64,000 bases of DNA, from positions 2,466,101 through 2,530,100 of the forward strand of contig JAQFVV010012574.1 of assembly GCA_028023455.1 (NCBI GenBank), in the 5' to 3' direction. The stretch's first letter is position 1, and every line of letters starts with the position of its first letter. Origin of the DNA: Epiperipatus broadwayi. Lineage: Eukaryota; Onychophora; Udeonychophora; Euonychophora; Peripatidae. The translations under genes and the position numbers were made by a program. The notes below the pieces were generated by a model. It was given only the letters and a program-made list of their open reading frames with translations. It had not been told where the DNA came from and ran no database searches. Below are positions 11,026 to 22,990 of the stretch, one piece after another.

Positions 11026-11390
11026 GGTTCAGATTGACCTTGGGTCAACATGGGTGTGACAAGAATCTCGGCCTCAGGGTGGCCTTCGAGCATTTCATCA
11101 TCAGATTTTCAATTGGATGAACAGTTGAAGAGTTGGAGTGTGTAGTAGATTGGAGCCTGTCCATTAAAGTATGAAAATTGTCTGTCTTAATATATATCTG
11201 AGCACTTAAAGTATATATGTGTGGGAGATGATAATCTGGACCTACTGATGTCTGGTTTAGCATGAAATATGTATATTGGTGATTATTTCTCTTTTCAGCA
11301 TATATGTGCTTGAGTGTATCAGTGTTATTAGATAGAGTGGAGAGTGGTGGGTTGTGTGAAAGTCTGTGTCCCTATACCCTATATATTAAG
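11026..11390 (+). repeat. Hammerhead repeat family I, inverted right copy
   Basis: Reverse complement of most of 10632-10975, with moderate divergence. The hammerhead core at 11241-11280 has lost bases (CUGAUG then directly UCUGG), so this copy should not self-cleave. Both arms together would make a foldback RNA of several hundred base pairs. Confidence 0.7.
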
Positions 11391-11980
11391 ATTTTAATAG
11401 ATTTATAAAAACAGACGATAACTTAAGGGTTGATTGTTATCATTTTCTACTTTGGAAATCCCTTTTTCCTTATCATTTATGTTATTTTTCTAATTTTTTT
11501 TTTTATGGCCATAGTCATATGTACCTAGAATAATTGTTTTTTTTAAAAAAAAAAGAAAAAGAAAATACTGTGTAACATTTTCACAGCTAAAAATATAAAT
11601 GAATAGTTAAGAGGACTAAATTGATAACAAAAACTAGTCAAACATGAGATAGGTGTTAAAGAACAAGTAGAAGGAAGCATTTTTAAATATCCTATGCACA
11701 TGCATGCTATATCAGTCAATGACATTTTATTGTAACATTTACAAATACTAGTGAGAATTGTTTACTTTAATAAAGCACATAAAGGTTTTTTATTTCACAA
11801 AATAATTTTGTTGTTCTAATATATTTTCAGTATTTTAAATATATTTTTAATAATAACTAAATTTAAATTTTATTTTCCCACAAATTTTATTTAAACTCAA
11901 AATTAATTATGTAAGAATTAATTATACAATTTAAATCTTGATTTTGTTACATTGAGTATTAAATGTTATTAATATTATTA
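11391..11980. other. AT-rich with homopolymer runs, no feature seen
   Basis: A poly-T and poly-A junction lies near 11537-11556. No coding signal was found. Confidence 0.4.
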
Positions 11981-11982
11981 TT

Positions 11983-12326
11983 GTATAGGGTATATGAGCA
12001 CAGACTTTCACACGACCCACCACTCTTCACTCTATCGCATAACCCTGATACACTTGAACACATATATGTTGAAAAGATAAATAATCACCAATATACATAT
12101 TTCATGCTAAACCAACAATCATCAGTTGATTCAGATTATCATCTCTATACATATATGCTATAAGTGCTCAGATATATATTAAGACAGCCAATCCTCATAC
12201 TTTAATGTACAGCCTTCATTCTACTCCACACTCCAACTCTTCAACCGTCCATCCAATTGAAAATCTGATGATGGAATGCTCAAAGGCCACCCTGAAGCCA
12301 AGATTCTTGTCACACCCATGTTGACC
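11983..12326 (-). repeat. Hammerhead repeat family I copy
   Basis: Closely similar to 10632-10975, in the same orientation. It contains the hammerhead at 12087-12130. It ends where an oppositely oriented partial copy begins within the ribozyme sequence. Confidence 0.7.
12087..12130 (-). ncRNA. Hammerhead ribozyme motif, family I, core intact
   Basis: Minus-strand order: AUCAA (12126-12130), CUGAUGA (12119-12125), a stem II hairpin with GGUUU loop (12104-12118), GAAA (12100-12103), short stem III, U-A, UUGGU (12087-12091). Stem I forms five pairs including one G-U. Stem II pairs except at its base. It is one of the best preserved family I motifs. Confidence 0.65.
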
Positions 12327-12500
12327 TAGTGTGAAATACGTATATTGGTGATTATTTATCTTTTCAACATATATGTGTTCAAGTGTATCAGTGTTATGAG
12401 ATAGAGTGGAGAATGGTGGGTCATGTGAAAATCTGTGCTCATATACCCTATATATTGCATATATAGACACAGGTATATAATAAGCCTGTGTTTCAGTTAT
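12327..12500 (+). repeat. Hammerhead repeat family I, 3' half only
   Basis: It starts within ribozyme stem II (GTGTGAAATACG), carries GAAA, the cleavage site and the 3' stem I strand, and runs to the terminal GACACAGGT...CCTGTG hairpin. The 5' half is absent. Confidence 0.65.
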
Positions 12501-14086
12501 AATATTATTATTGTAAGATTTAAGTTTAATGCATTGTAATACTGTAATTTGTAAATTTATTAAGATATTTTATATTTAAATTTAATTAAAGAAATGTATA
12601 TCATTGAAAAAGTGAATGTAATATGTCAAATATTTTATAAGACTAATTGTCTGATGTTAATACTTAAAGATTAGATGATTTAGAGAAATGAAACTGATAA
12701 TATGAATTAAGCTTTACAAAATTTGTTTATTATACAATTTGATAATTTCTGCTTGAACTTAATTCAGTGGGAAGAAGTGGATGTTAAACACATTAATTAG
12801 TTGTCATTATGTGGAGTTTCACTATATGTTGAAATTCATTTATTTTCTAATTTTTTAATACCAAGTTTTTATTTTATAAAACAACATATAAAATTTGATT
12901 TACAAATTAATCTAACTAACATATTTATTGCAATTAAGTTATTGATATTAAAATTATTTAGCATTACAAGTAAGTAAACAAAATAAGGAAAAGTGCTAAT
13001 ATAACATTATGTTTGAAATGTCATTAAAACACTTATTTTATGATTATTTATAATCTTAAAATCAATTTATTGACTTCCAAAATATATTATGTATATAAAG
13101 ATTAAGTAAAGTGCCTTACAGTTATAATGATTAGTTCTTTTATTTTTTTTGTTCCGAACTTAAGATTTGAATTTAGACCAGATGAAAACTTAGATTTCTT
13201 TCAGATATTAAACAGGTTTTGGATTTTTTTTAAAACAAAATAATTAATTTATAGTCAATTAATATTGGTTGATAAATAAGTATTTAGTTATTCTTATCTT
13301 TAGAGTAAAAAAAGAATGGGACTACTAAAGTTATCAGCAACTAACACTTGGAAGGCCTGCTGAATAATATTTTTTTCCACTGTTTTTTTTTTTTTAGAGG
13401 GGAGAGGTTTTGGAGAGACTTTTTTTGGAATGGGCTACTTAAATTGCTCTTTATGTTTTGTTCATTTGTCTAAGGTTAGATCTAAAATAATTTTTTGGAA
13501 TAATTGCCTTTGAAAATCTGACTGATATTACATGGTCTTGTGATACAAGTACTTTGTGGAAGATTTGTTAACACCACCATATTGTTCTCATCAATATCAT
13601 GCCCCCATATGGAGAAAAAAATTGTCCATACTAAACTTTTGGTTACTCAATTAAATATTACTTGGAAAATATTACTGGAACATTCAAATTTACTTCTTTG
13701 TAGTGGCTTTTTGTATTTTCATATAATTCTTCCACACTATATCAAGAGAAGTTGCTTCATAGAAATTATATAAAGAACTGCTTAAGAGATCAAACTTGTT
13801 AATAACTCAAAATATTATTTCATCTTTTAAGATTTATTCCAAATTAAGATCTTTTGTCTAGATGTTCAACTAAGAATCTACAATCAAGGAATTATGCCAT
13901 AAAAATGGATTTTTTATTTTCTTTTTCAGATCCAATAGTAAAGCTTACTGGATGTCATCTTCCTAGATGTTACTGAAGTTTTATTGACAGATTCTGGAAT
14001 GCTTCATAAATGAAATGTAACAACCACTAGCCTGTATAGAAATGAGCAAATATAAGTTATATAGGTAATGATTGTCCAAACTATGG
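12501..14086. other. AT-rich intergenic stretch
   Basis: No repeat family or recognisable protein. A 77-codon frame at 13540-13773 has no known motif and ordinary AT-rich composition, so I do not call it a gene. Confidence 0.4.
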
Positions 14087-14180
14087 ATAAAGTCATGAAT
14101 GAATCTTATTTCCTGATTAAAATCTCTGCAGGTTCCTTTATGATACTCTGTTAATTAAACAGTCTAAAAATAATTCATAT
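14087..14180 (+). repeat. Dispersed repeat, unknown family
   Basis: It shares CATGAATGAATCTT, CTCTGCAG and the following TTC-TTTAT pattern with 33826-33915. The match is short and diverged. Confidence 0.35.
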
Positions 14181-14436
14181 CCCAAATAAATAAATAATAC
14201 GTTTTATCATTATTTTTTATCTCTGTATATCAAAGTTGATTTATTTATAAAAATAAAACATCTGTATAAATTGTTAATTATAGTCCATTGATGTTTATGC
14301 TGTAGTTCTAAATATTAAGGTCACTGTTAAGGGAGTACAAACCTCGACAAATGGCTAGTGACTATAATCATGTATTATTTTAATCTTTCTTTGATCGGAA
14401 ACAATTAAACATTCCTGTTACATATATACTGTATAT

Positions 14437-14752
14437 ATTGGGGATTTGAACTCAGACTTTTAAGCACTCTTCATCATCAAATTTTCAATGGTATGGATGG
14501 CTGAAGAGTTGGAGTAGATTGAAGCCTGTCCATTAAAGTATGAAGATTTGCTATCTTAATATAAACTGAGCACTGATTATATATATATATGTGTGAGAGA
14601 TGGTAATATGGACCAACTGATGAGTGCTGGTTTAGCACAAAATATGTATATTGGTGATTACTTATCTTTTCTACATGTGTGTGGTCATGTGTATCAGTGG
14701 TATGAGATAGTTTGGATAGTCGCTTGAAAGTCTGATTTCAAGTTCCCTATAT
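14437..14752 (+). repeat. Hammerhead repeat family I copy
   Basis: It has the family's conserved body (CATCAAATTTTCAATGG, GAAGCCTGTCCATTAAAG) followed by the ribozyme region and a 3' segment ending in TTTCAAGTTCCC, which resembles a decayed tRNA B box. Confidence 0.7.
14611..14655 (+). ncRNA. Hammerhead motif, family I, one core change
   Basis: GACCAA, CUGAUGA (14617-14623), a perfect five-pair stem II (GUGCU-GGUUU-AGCAC), then AAAA where GAAA is required, then UUGGU at 14651-14655. The G12-to-A change should abolish cleavage; everything else is canonical. Confidence 0.6.
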
Positions 14753-16130
14753 TTACAATTAATATACAAAGATTTTGAAGAAAGGCATTTGGAGTCTAGT
14801 CTATGAAAGAATTGAAAACCTTTGATTTATTTCTTGGTTACTTAGAAAAAATAAAATTGAGAAAAGTGTTCAACCCAATATTTTGGTTCTCAAATATCAA
14901 ATGATCTCTTGAACAATGTACCATGCAATTAGTATTATATTATTACTTTTTAATAATATGTACTTCTTAAGGCAAAACAATGAATTATATATATATATGT
15001 AAGTATAACCTTTGCACTCGTCACCTATAGTAGCATGATAATTTCTTTCATAAATGAAGACCAGATCATATAACAGTTATATTTATTGCTTTTAGTTTTT
15101 CTGTTGACAATTATCTGACCCACCAGTTTTAACTAGGATTTTTTTTTCGCTAGTTAATAATATCTAGGTATCTGATGATTGATCAATATTGTGTAGCAAG
15201 CTGGATTGGGATACATTTGTACGATTGTTCATTTGTGGCCATTTTGTTGTATGTCTATAATTACCTTTCAAAATATTTACTTATTTGGCCTAAAATATAT
15301 TGTAGTTAAAGGGTCATAAAATCATAGTGTATCCCTGTTAAACAGCCTAGTGGAGATTTTCAAAGGTTTGGTATCTTTTCTTGTAAGAACATTAACAATT
15401 ACATACATGCAAGCTGATGTCTTGGTTGCAACATACTAACAAGAGGAAAGGGAACTAACTTCTGTAGTACTAAAGTGTAAACACATTCATCATACATATT
15501 GATGCCTGTTTAGAAAGAAAACTTTTTGAATGTCTTTGTAATTCTTTTAACAATTAAAAAAAAATTGAAATTGTTCAAATATAAAATAGCAATAGGATAA
15601 ACCTGCTATTTTTGGTTCTCTAACATTACATGATCTGAAAAATTAATTACTGATTTTTTTCTTTGTTAGCAAACTGAGGAAATTGTTTTAATTTTTTTTT
15701 TAATAGTGACATCACACAACTTAGTAATCATTTTTTGCAGAACCCCTATTTTATTATATGTCTGTATAATTTATTGCTTTTATAATTATAAACAATTTGT
15801 AATGTGTTAACTAATTGCATTGCTTGCAGTCCTTCTGATATAATGATTACAGATATCAAATAGTTTATAATTTTAATTATACAGTGAAGCCATAGGAATT
15901 ATTCTGCATCAAAATACACGACTTCAGTTATGTGTTGTCTAATAAAAAATATAAACAAACAAAAAAAGCATAATTCACATAAATTAGTGACAAAAAACTG
16001 CAACAATATGATTAAAAGTTTCTTTGCTCACTATGTTAATTCAAAACGTGTCAATTTCAACTACTTCATTAATAATTTTTATTAGTCATTCGTTAAGCTA
16101 GAGAATATCCAATAATGAATAATATTTCTG
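14753..16130. other. AT-rich intergenic stretch
   Basis: Only homopolymers and AT dinucleotide runs (for example 14986-14999) are visible. Confidence 0.4.
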
Positions 16131-16260
16131 TAGTATACTTTTCACTACATCACTCTCACACAAGATAAGGACTTTTAACACCTTGTGGAATTATGTAATC
16201 ATAAATATAAGACCAAAGACATGTGAAAAAGATCTATGATCCCCAAGATGCACAAACTGG
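16131..16260 (-). repeat. Diverged family I repeat fragment, inverted left part
   Basis: Positions 16190-16245 are the reverse complement of about 16810-16885 (GACATGTGAAAAGATCTATGATCCCCA-type block). The two form an inverted pair about 560 bp apart. Confidence 0.55.
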
Positions 16261-16784
16261 CTGAGAAAACTCTACAGTGATTGGGAAACTTATTTCAATC
16301 AATGTCAGAGATGCTTGCCTAGGAAGATGATGACTCGAATCTGGGGTGGACCCAGAGTAACTCTATGTGAGATTATCAGATAAACATTTGTTTTGAGTAA
16401 AAGTTAGAATTCTACTAGGTCGCTTATTTCTTAGGCTAATCAAACATTTTATTACATGCTTCACCCTTTTGAGTTGCATTTGCTTGATGTCTTAAGAATC
16501 TCCTTCTATTACATTGTTACAGGTCAACCTCCTTGAGTTGGAATTAACTGTTTAATGGCCTTGGAGCCTTTCTGTCTTAATAGTGAAATATTTCAATTTC
16601 TTTGTGTTTTGGTTATCATTTTTTAACTACTTGTATAAATTGTAAATATTTATGTTATTAATAAAGTTTTTATTATAAATTAAATATATATATACTTTCA
16701 TTAAATGATTGTTGTCAAAGTTGTGAGGGCGCTTATCAAATAAACTGTAAGAATTTGCTATATATATATTGTCATTTACAGCAA

Positions 16785-16900
16785 GTGTTAAGTGCTGGTT
16801 TAGCACAAAATGTTTATTTTGGGGATCATAGATCTTTTCACATGTCTTTGGTCATATGTTTATGATCACATCCTTCCACAAGGGGCTAAAAAGTGGATGG
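16785..16900 (+). repeat. Diverged family I repeat with decayed hammerhead
   Basis: AAGTGCTGGTTTAGCACAAAA (stem II hairpin still perfect) is followed by a TTTGGGGATC stem-I-like strand. CUGAUGA has become TGTTA, so the ribozyme is dead. Partner of 16131-16260. Confidence 0.55.
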
Positions 16901-18229
16901 AAACCAGTTCCTGCCTTGCATGAGAGGGGTGCAATGAAAACTATATTACAGAAATATAATTCATTATTCAATTACTTTATGTTTTGATTTTAAATTTCCA
17001 TAATTTCTTAATTCAATTAATTCCTCCTTTAATAGATTACTTTTGTGTTTTAATAATGCTTACACTAATATGCCATTGCATCTAGCTGTTCTCATTAATG
17101 CTATATGTAACATTAGCTGAGCTAGATGGTATAGGCACTATTTAATATATATCCATTCATTTTTTTAAAAGAAACTGTTTTCTTAAAACTGTTTTGAAAA
17201 AATATATAAGAAATTGATGATTAATTGTGAGAAAAAAAAAGCTTCAAAATTCCCGACATAGTTCTAAAAATTATTTTTATCAGAGAATGATTTGTAAATA
17301 TTTATTAACAATATTTATTATTGGTTAATTAAAAAAAAAAAGTATTTATTGGAGATAAAATCCAAGTTGTAAAAAATTTATTTAGATATAATAACGGATA
17401 AATCGTAGATGTTTTTTTTTTTTTGTCTGTTTTTAAATAAAAATAATAAATAAAAACAATCCAAAGTTAATTTTCTTGATTTAACTAGAATAAACAACAC
17501 AAGTTATCTTAAACCAGATGACTTTTTGTTATTTTACATTATAAATATTTATAAGCATTGCTTAAAATTAAATTACATACTAAGATTCTTCATGGTTTTT
17601 GAGTTACTCATTAGCATATGACGTCAACCTTTTAAAAATGTGTTGTACACAGTTCTTGCTTAGCGTATTTTTAGTTTGAAATTATTGTTTATTCAATAGT
17701 TGAATGTATACTGTGTGTTTGCACTTTAGTTTGTGTATTTGTAATATAAATATTGATATTATATTTATTAAGATTTATAAAAGTCATTCAATAAATAAAT
17801 GTAAGAGGGGGTGGGGTAAACGATATTTATGATGTACAGCTTGGGAAAGTGACCAATAGAGATTTTTTAAAATATATATATATAATTTTAAGATAAGTTT
17901 GATCTTACATATTAATAGTTGTGAATATATTTTATATTCATGGTTAATTATACATAATTTATGTCTTCTAATATAATTTTTTTTTTAATTGAATAAAACT
18001 GTAAATTATAGCTATTTTATCTTCCATCTTTAACAATAAAAATAAAGTGAAAGTTTTTAAGAATAAAATATAAAATGCATGTATGTACTATATATGTGTG
18101 TTTACACGGATATTAAATAAAAAGTAAAAAGAAATTTATATAAAAATAAATCCTTATATATAAACAGTTAAGTTAAAATTATTTTGCACTTGTGCAAATA
18201 AATAAAAAGTAATTGATATAATTGTATTT
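16901..18229. other. AT-rich intergenic stretch
   Basis: No reading frame or repeat recognised, apart from AGTCATTCAATAAATAAAT at 17782-17800, which recurs at 19182-19200. Confidence 0.4.
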
Positions 18230-18334
18230 TATATCTCTGAAGAAGATTACTGGATAATCGAAACTTCAGAAACATCTTGATAAAAGATATTGTTAAAAGT
18301 GCAAAAGGAAATATATAATTAACATTTTATGTCT

Positions 18335-19181
18335 GCTGAGCAATTTACAATTGGGAAGAATAGAAGAATAATAGATGCAGTTGAAGTAATGAAGACTATT
18401 GTTGATAATAATATATAGTAAGTGGAAGGGAAATTGATATTTCATTTTGAAAAGATATTTAATAGATAAAATTGAGTTTGTTTATTAAATCTATTGAAAC
18501 AGAAATAGGATGGAAGTAGAGATAGCAATTTTGATTTCTTTACAAGAATAAGATATATATAAGCTAGTCTTGGATTGCTGAACAAATTTAGGGAAGGGGA
18601 ATACAACTGGAATATTACTCAGCTTCTCTTTTGCTAGATGATACAAAATGGATTTTGCATTAGGAATAGAAAGATTCACTATATATATATTGCTGCTGAT
18701 AAGGTACTGCTTACAAGTACTTTAATGAGCTTAACAGATTGAAAAGAGAAAGCAGTGATTATAGATGGATGTAGTGAGAAATTAAAAGTGAAAAGAAGAT
18801 TTAGATTAGGTTAATGTTTTTAGAAAATTGATTGCAATTAAATGAACGTTAAATAGGAATAGAATATTTTATATTTGGAATGTGGTATGGCAGATAAGAA
18901 AAATAAAAAAAGATTATAATCCTTTTGCTATGCTGATTTAGAAGTGAATTAAATTGATAAAGTGAAAGAAAAAATAAAATACTTACATGATGAAGAAATT
19001 ACAAAGGATATAGAAGGGTTTAGTGCAGATAAGAGGGAGAAAGATGGGAGAAAAAAGCAGTTGGTGATTTAAAAGAAGGAAATAACTCTGACCATTTAAA
19101 AGATAAAGCAATGCACAGAAAGATTCAAGTTGTCAGACTGTTAAATTTAATAATTGATGATAGTAATGAATATATATAGGC
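18335..19181 (+). pseudogene. Decayed LINE reverse transcriptase fragment A
   Basis: Scattered across frames, the plus strand follows the order of a non-LTR RT. EQF-like and KNRRIIDAVEVMKTIVDNN (the 'FRKNRGTIDAI...' fingers region) lie at about 18340-18415. A VEGKLIFHFEKIFNR segment equivalent to the FIDFEKAFDR motif A follows at 18420-18470. LLNKFREGEYNW comes next, and AADKVLLTSTL at 18692-18730 stands in place of FADDxVLL. The sequence continues to about 19180. Many stops interrupt it, and no endonuclease domain is visible upstream. It is a 5'-truncated, old copy. The clade cannot be fixed from this remnant. Confidence 0.65.
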
Positions 19182-20739
19182 AGTCATTCAATAAATAAAT
19201 TTATGAGTCTGATAATATGAGACAATATGTAATAACATTGCTGGATTTTATAATAAAAAATAGATTTTTTTGTGGATTTAACTATCAATATTTAAATGCA
19301 ACTTGGATTTCATAAATGAAAGCATTTAAAGAAAGGAAGTACCTTTCTTAGCATTTTCGCTGACAACAAAGAAAGCATTCATAGGTTAATGAGTGTGCAT
19401 TGTGAAGAAGTGCAAGTAAAGAACTGAAATTTACAGGCTTGTTGAGATGTATTGGAATATAGCATGATATCTTTATAATTAATGAGAGCATGATTCTGGA
19501 TGCTTGAGCAATATTATCTTATTTTGCCATACTAAATTTTAATTTATTTCTGGAAAACCTTGAAAAGTTAAAGCTGTATTGAGATAAATATTATAATTTT
19601 TGTTTTATGTAGGAAGCTGTTTAAGCCTATGATTAGATCATAGTTCTTAATAAAATGAGCCTGTTTTATTTCATTTTTCTAATATTTATTTTGTTTCAAT
19701 TTATATTGAGAAGTAATAATAATAATAATAATATTTCAGCATCAGTTGAGTTTGTCAATGGCAAAACATTATTTAAAAATATATGGAAAAAGACAGTTAT
19801 AAGCTTTTCTGTAAACTATATTAAGATTTTGTGACTGACTAATATTAATATCAGCTGATAGCATATGTTATAATAATAAATGTTAAAAAAAAAAAAATTG
19901 TGAAGTTTTTTAATTTTTTAAACCAGGGAAACTTACTTATTGAACAATTCTTATATGTTGAACTAAATGCATTATTTTAAACACTACAGGATCAGACATT
20001 TCAAAACTATGGGATTGGTTTCAAAGCAGCTGACTTGTCATCAAATACTGATTTTTGCAAGATATCTGGTGAAATCCAGAGAGTCTAGGAATACCTATCA
20101 TATTTCTGAAATACTTGTCATCGTTACTGTTTTTCTATTTTGTTAGTATTTATAAATAGCTTTATTTTAGTTTTTGGTTGCAGAAAAGAAGATTGTAGTT
20201 AATTGAAAGAAGCTATAAGGGAACTGAGCAGGGCAAATTCCTAATATCTATTCATTCTTGTCACTGCAGTTGTTATTAGTATGTGATTACTATTATAGTA
20301 AAGAAATATGAATGATCTACTCATTATTTTGCATTAGCCAGTATGATTAGTTTATTGGTTTTTTCTTTCTGAATTTAAGATCAAGAAACAATATGGACCA
20401 TATCAGTTACTTCATAATTCTTAAATGCAATATTAGTTGAGTTTTCTTGAAGATATAGTGAATGTATATATGAATGAATTTTTTTCTGCATAGATATTTA
20501 TAATTATAAAAGTCAAAACTAAATGGCTCTTATTCCCAGGAGTCTATAAAGTTATCAGACAATACATTAGATGATGGTTGAATGCAGAGGATGCCTAGAA
20601 TACTCTGATTGCAGATTCAGGCAAACATTTGATGGCAGTCTCTTATTTAGATAGTGCAATTAGAACTTGCAAATCATTTTTGTGTATTAACAAATTTTAA
20701 AGATAGTTCAGACTTGACTGAAATAAATAAAAAGATAAC
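19182..20739. other. AT-rich intergenic stretch with (AAT)n tract
   Basis: A trinucleotide AAT tract lies at about 19714-19733. I see no coding or repeat family signal in the rest. Confidence 0.4.
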
Positions 20740-22620
20740 CAATACACTATTAAAAACTGGAAGAAAGATAATTGGTATAGAAAAGCAGCAATTTATTAGT
20801 AAATAATAGAAACAAAACAACTGCTGTAAAAAAAGAATGAATATAATTTTTTTTAATGATCTAGTAAAAAGAATGGATTATTTAGGCTTTTGTAAAATAG
20901 TACAAAAAGGAATTAATAATGATATATAAAAATATAATTGTGAGTTGAAAAGAAAAGTCAAAGAAAAGAATAAAAATCTCAAAAGTGTAAAACAGCATTT
21001 TGATAGAAATTTGATTTAACTAATAGAAATTTGATTTAACTAATGTTAAAAAGAGAGGTAGATAATATCATGAAATATGGGGAATAGTTTTATAAAGAAT
21101 TATATAATTAAAAGAGAATTAATCAAATTATTTTCTATAATTATTACACCTTCAGAATTGTTAATTATTTTAAATGAAAAGATGAGATATATGAAGAAGG
21201 AAGAAGCTCTGGAAAATAATGGAATTATTATTGATATATGAAAGAAAATGGTGAAAAAAATAGAAAAATTATTGGAAAAAATGTCTAGATGATAAAGATG
21301 TACCAGATGAGTGAAAGAATGCTGTAGGAATGTTGATATTTAAGAAAGTTGATATTAAAAATAATTACAACTCATCTACAGCAAACTTTGGATTTTACTT
21401 AACTAAAAGAACAAACTGGATTTAAAAGTTGTTTTAGCACAGTATTTTATATCCATTTGATAAGGAAAATTATAGAGAGGACCAATGAATATGAATTGTC
21501 ATTATGCTTTGGATTTGTGGATTATAAAAATGCATTTGATTTTTTAAGCATTTTCATATTAATTAAAATTTTGGATCATCAAAATATAGATTTGGGACAT
21601 TGCCATATTCTGAAAAATATTTAGTAAAAATGCAACATCATTGATTAGATTACATAATGATAATAAGAAATGTAATGTTGAGAAAGAGTATAACAGAGTG
21701 ATTCCATATACAGTAGTTTTACAAAAGTATTTTGTAGAATTACATTGAAAAACTAAAGGAGTAAAAATAAATGGAGATTATTTAAGTCACCTAGATAGTG
21801 TAGATAATATGGCTATTTTTGCAAGTAATGCTCAGGGCTTCATAAATGTTGCAAGAGTTATCAGATGAAAGTAAGAAAATAGAACTGTTAAATGCTAAAA
21901 AGATTAAAATAATATTCTATGGAATTTTTTCAGAAGATGGAAAAGATTTATAATTATGAATTAGAAGAAATTAACTATAAACACCTTGTTCAGATTATTA
22001 ATACACATGAAGCATAATAATTGAAATTAACCATAGAATTAAACTTGGATGTAGTATTTTTAGTAGAAATAATTTAATATAATATTAAAAGAAAATATAT
22101 TTATATGTTTGGGAAGGAAGATTTTTAATAGATGTGTTTTATTAGTTTTTACTTATGGAACTGATACTTGGACACTTAACAGAAAAGCAATATGGAGATT
22201 TCAGATCATTCAATGAAGTATCGAGAGATCTATATTAGAAGTAACAAGAAGAGATTGAAATATATGCATGACAAAACAAATAAGTATCACCGACTTTGAT
22301 GAGAGAATTTTAAGAAACTGAAATGGAGTTGGGGCGGATATGTTGCTAAAAGGGATGATGGTAAATGAATTTGAAGTTTTAAATTGAATCCCAAGAGATT
22401 GTAAAAGATGTATAACATAACCATAAGCAAGTTGAATTGATGAAATAAAGAAGTTTGCTAGTGTGAGGTGAACAAGACCTGCTAGGGATTGGAGAAACTA
22501 GGTTAAATTTAGAGAGATCTTTACCCTGCAATGGATTAATAATAATTGATAATGATAATTTTAGATTAGAGGTCATAATATCTGAATATGTATGGCTGTA
22601 TGAAATAATTGACAATAGCT
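20740..22620 (+). pseudogene. Decayed LINE (RTE-like) reverse transcriptase fragment B
   Basis: The plus strand preserves, with frame breaks, a long RT region. CLDDKDVPDE*KNAVGMLIFKK lies at about 21283-21350. Then come a degenerate NYRPISLLSTVYK-type region and SFDKENYREDQ*-type sequence. YELSLCLGFVDYKNAFDF (motif A) is at 21489-21545. VKINGDYLSHLDSVDNMAIFA, in place of the ...SHLRFADDIVLF motif, is at 21761-21825. A C-terminal KLKWSWGGYVAKRDDGK block is at about 22315-22370. This order and wording match RTE-type LINEs. It lacks an endonuclease domain and has many stops, so it is a dead 5'-truncated copy. Confidence 0.75.
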
Positions 22621-22759
22621 ATAGAAAACGTATATAATCAACCAATCTTCAGCTTTTTTTGTGTGTCAAATTATTGTATCACATCCAGTAGTATATATAT
22701 TCTCAAAAGTCACCCTTTCTCATTATACATGCATTTCAAGATAAACTTGCTTTCAGTAG

Positions 22760-22990
22760 GTAATCTGGAGGTTCAAAGCACTTAAATCTTTATACCGAAT
22801 ATGATAGTCCGATTTTATGTAAAAATGTCAGAGATTTTGACTTTTAAATGCTTTCTCTAGCTAACCATTTATCACAAAGCTTGTTTTGCAATTAGAAAAG
22901 CTCTTTGTTTATAATTTGCATGCTTAAAAGAAATGGGGTCATGCGATATATGACTATTTTTTATTGACTATTTTGACTAAGTTCAGAAAA
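22760..22990 (+). repeat. Fragment of hammerhead repeat family III, without ribozyme
   Basis: TTTAAATGCTTTCTCTAGC, CATTTATCA-AAAGCTTG, TTGTTTATAATTT and GGGTCATG follow in the same order as at 36690-36800. The ribozyme end is not included. Confidence 0.6.

Noticed and set aside
10610-12470. Several 70-119-codon frames with similar products on both strands
   Set aside because: All lie in family I hammerhead repeats. Similarity comes from the repeat, and inverted copies give frames on both strands.
13540-13773. 77-codon frame in intergenic DNA
   Set aside because: No motif, no splice or promoter context, AT-driven composition.
18233-18290. CUGAAGA ... GAUUA-UAAUC hairpin ... GAAAC, resembling a hammerhead
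   Set aside because: An extra A lies at the base of stem II, and no pairing stem III or stem I could be found. It looks more like the common GAAACG-type 3' motif of retroelements.
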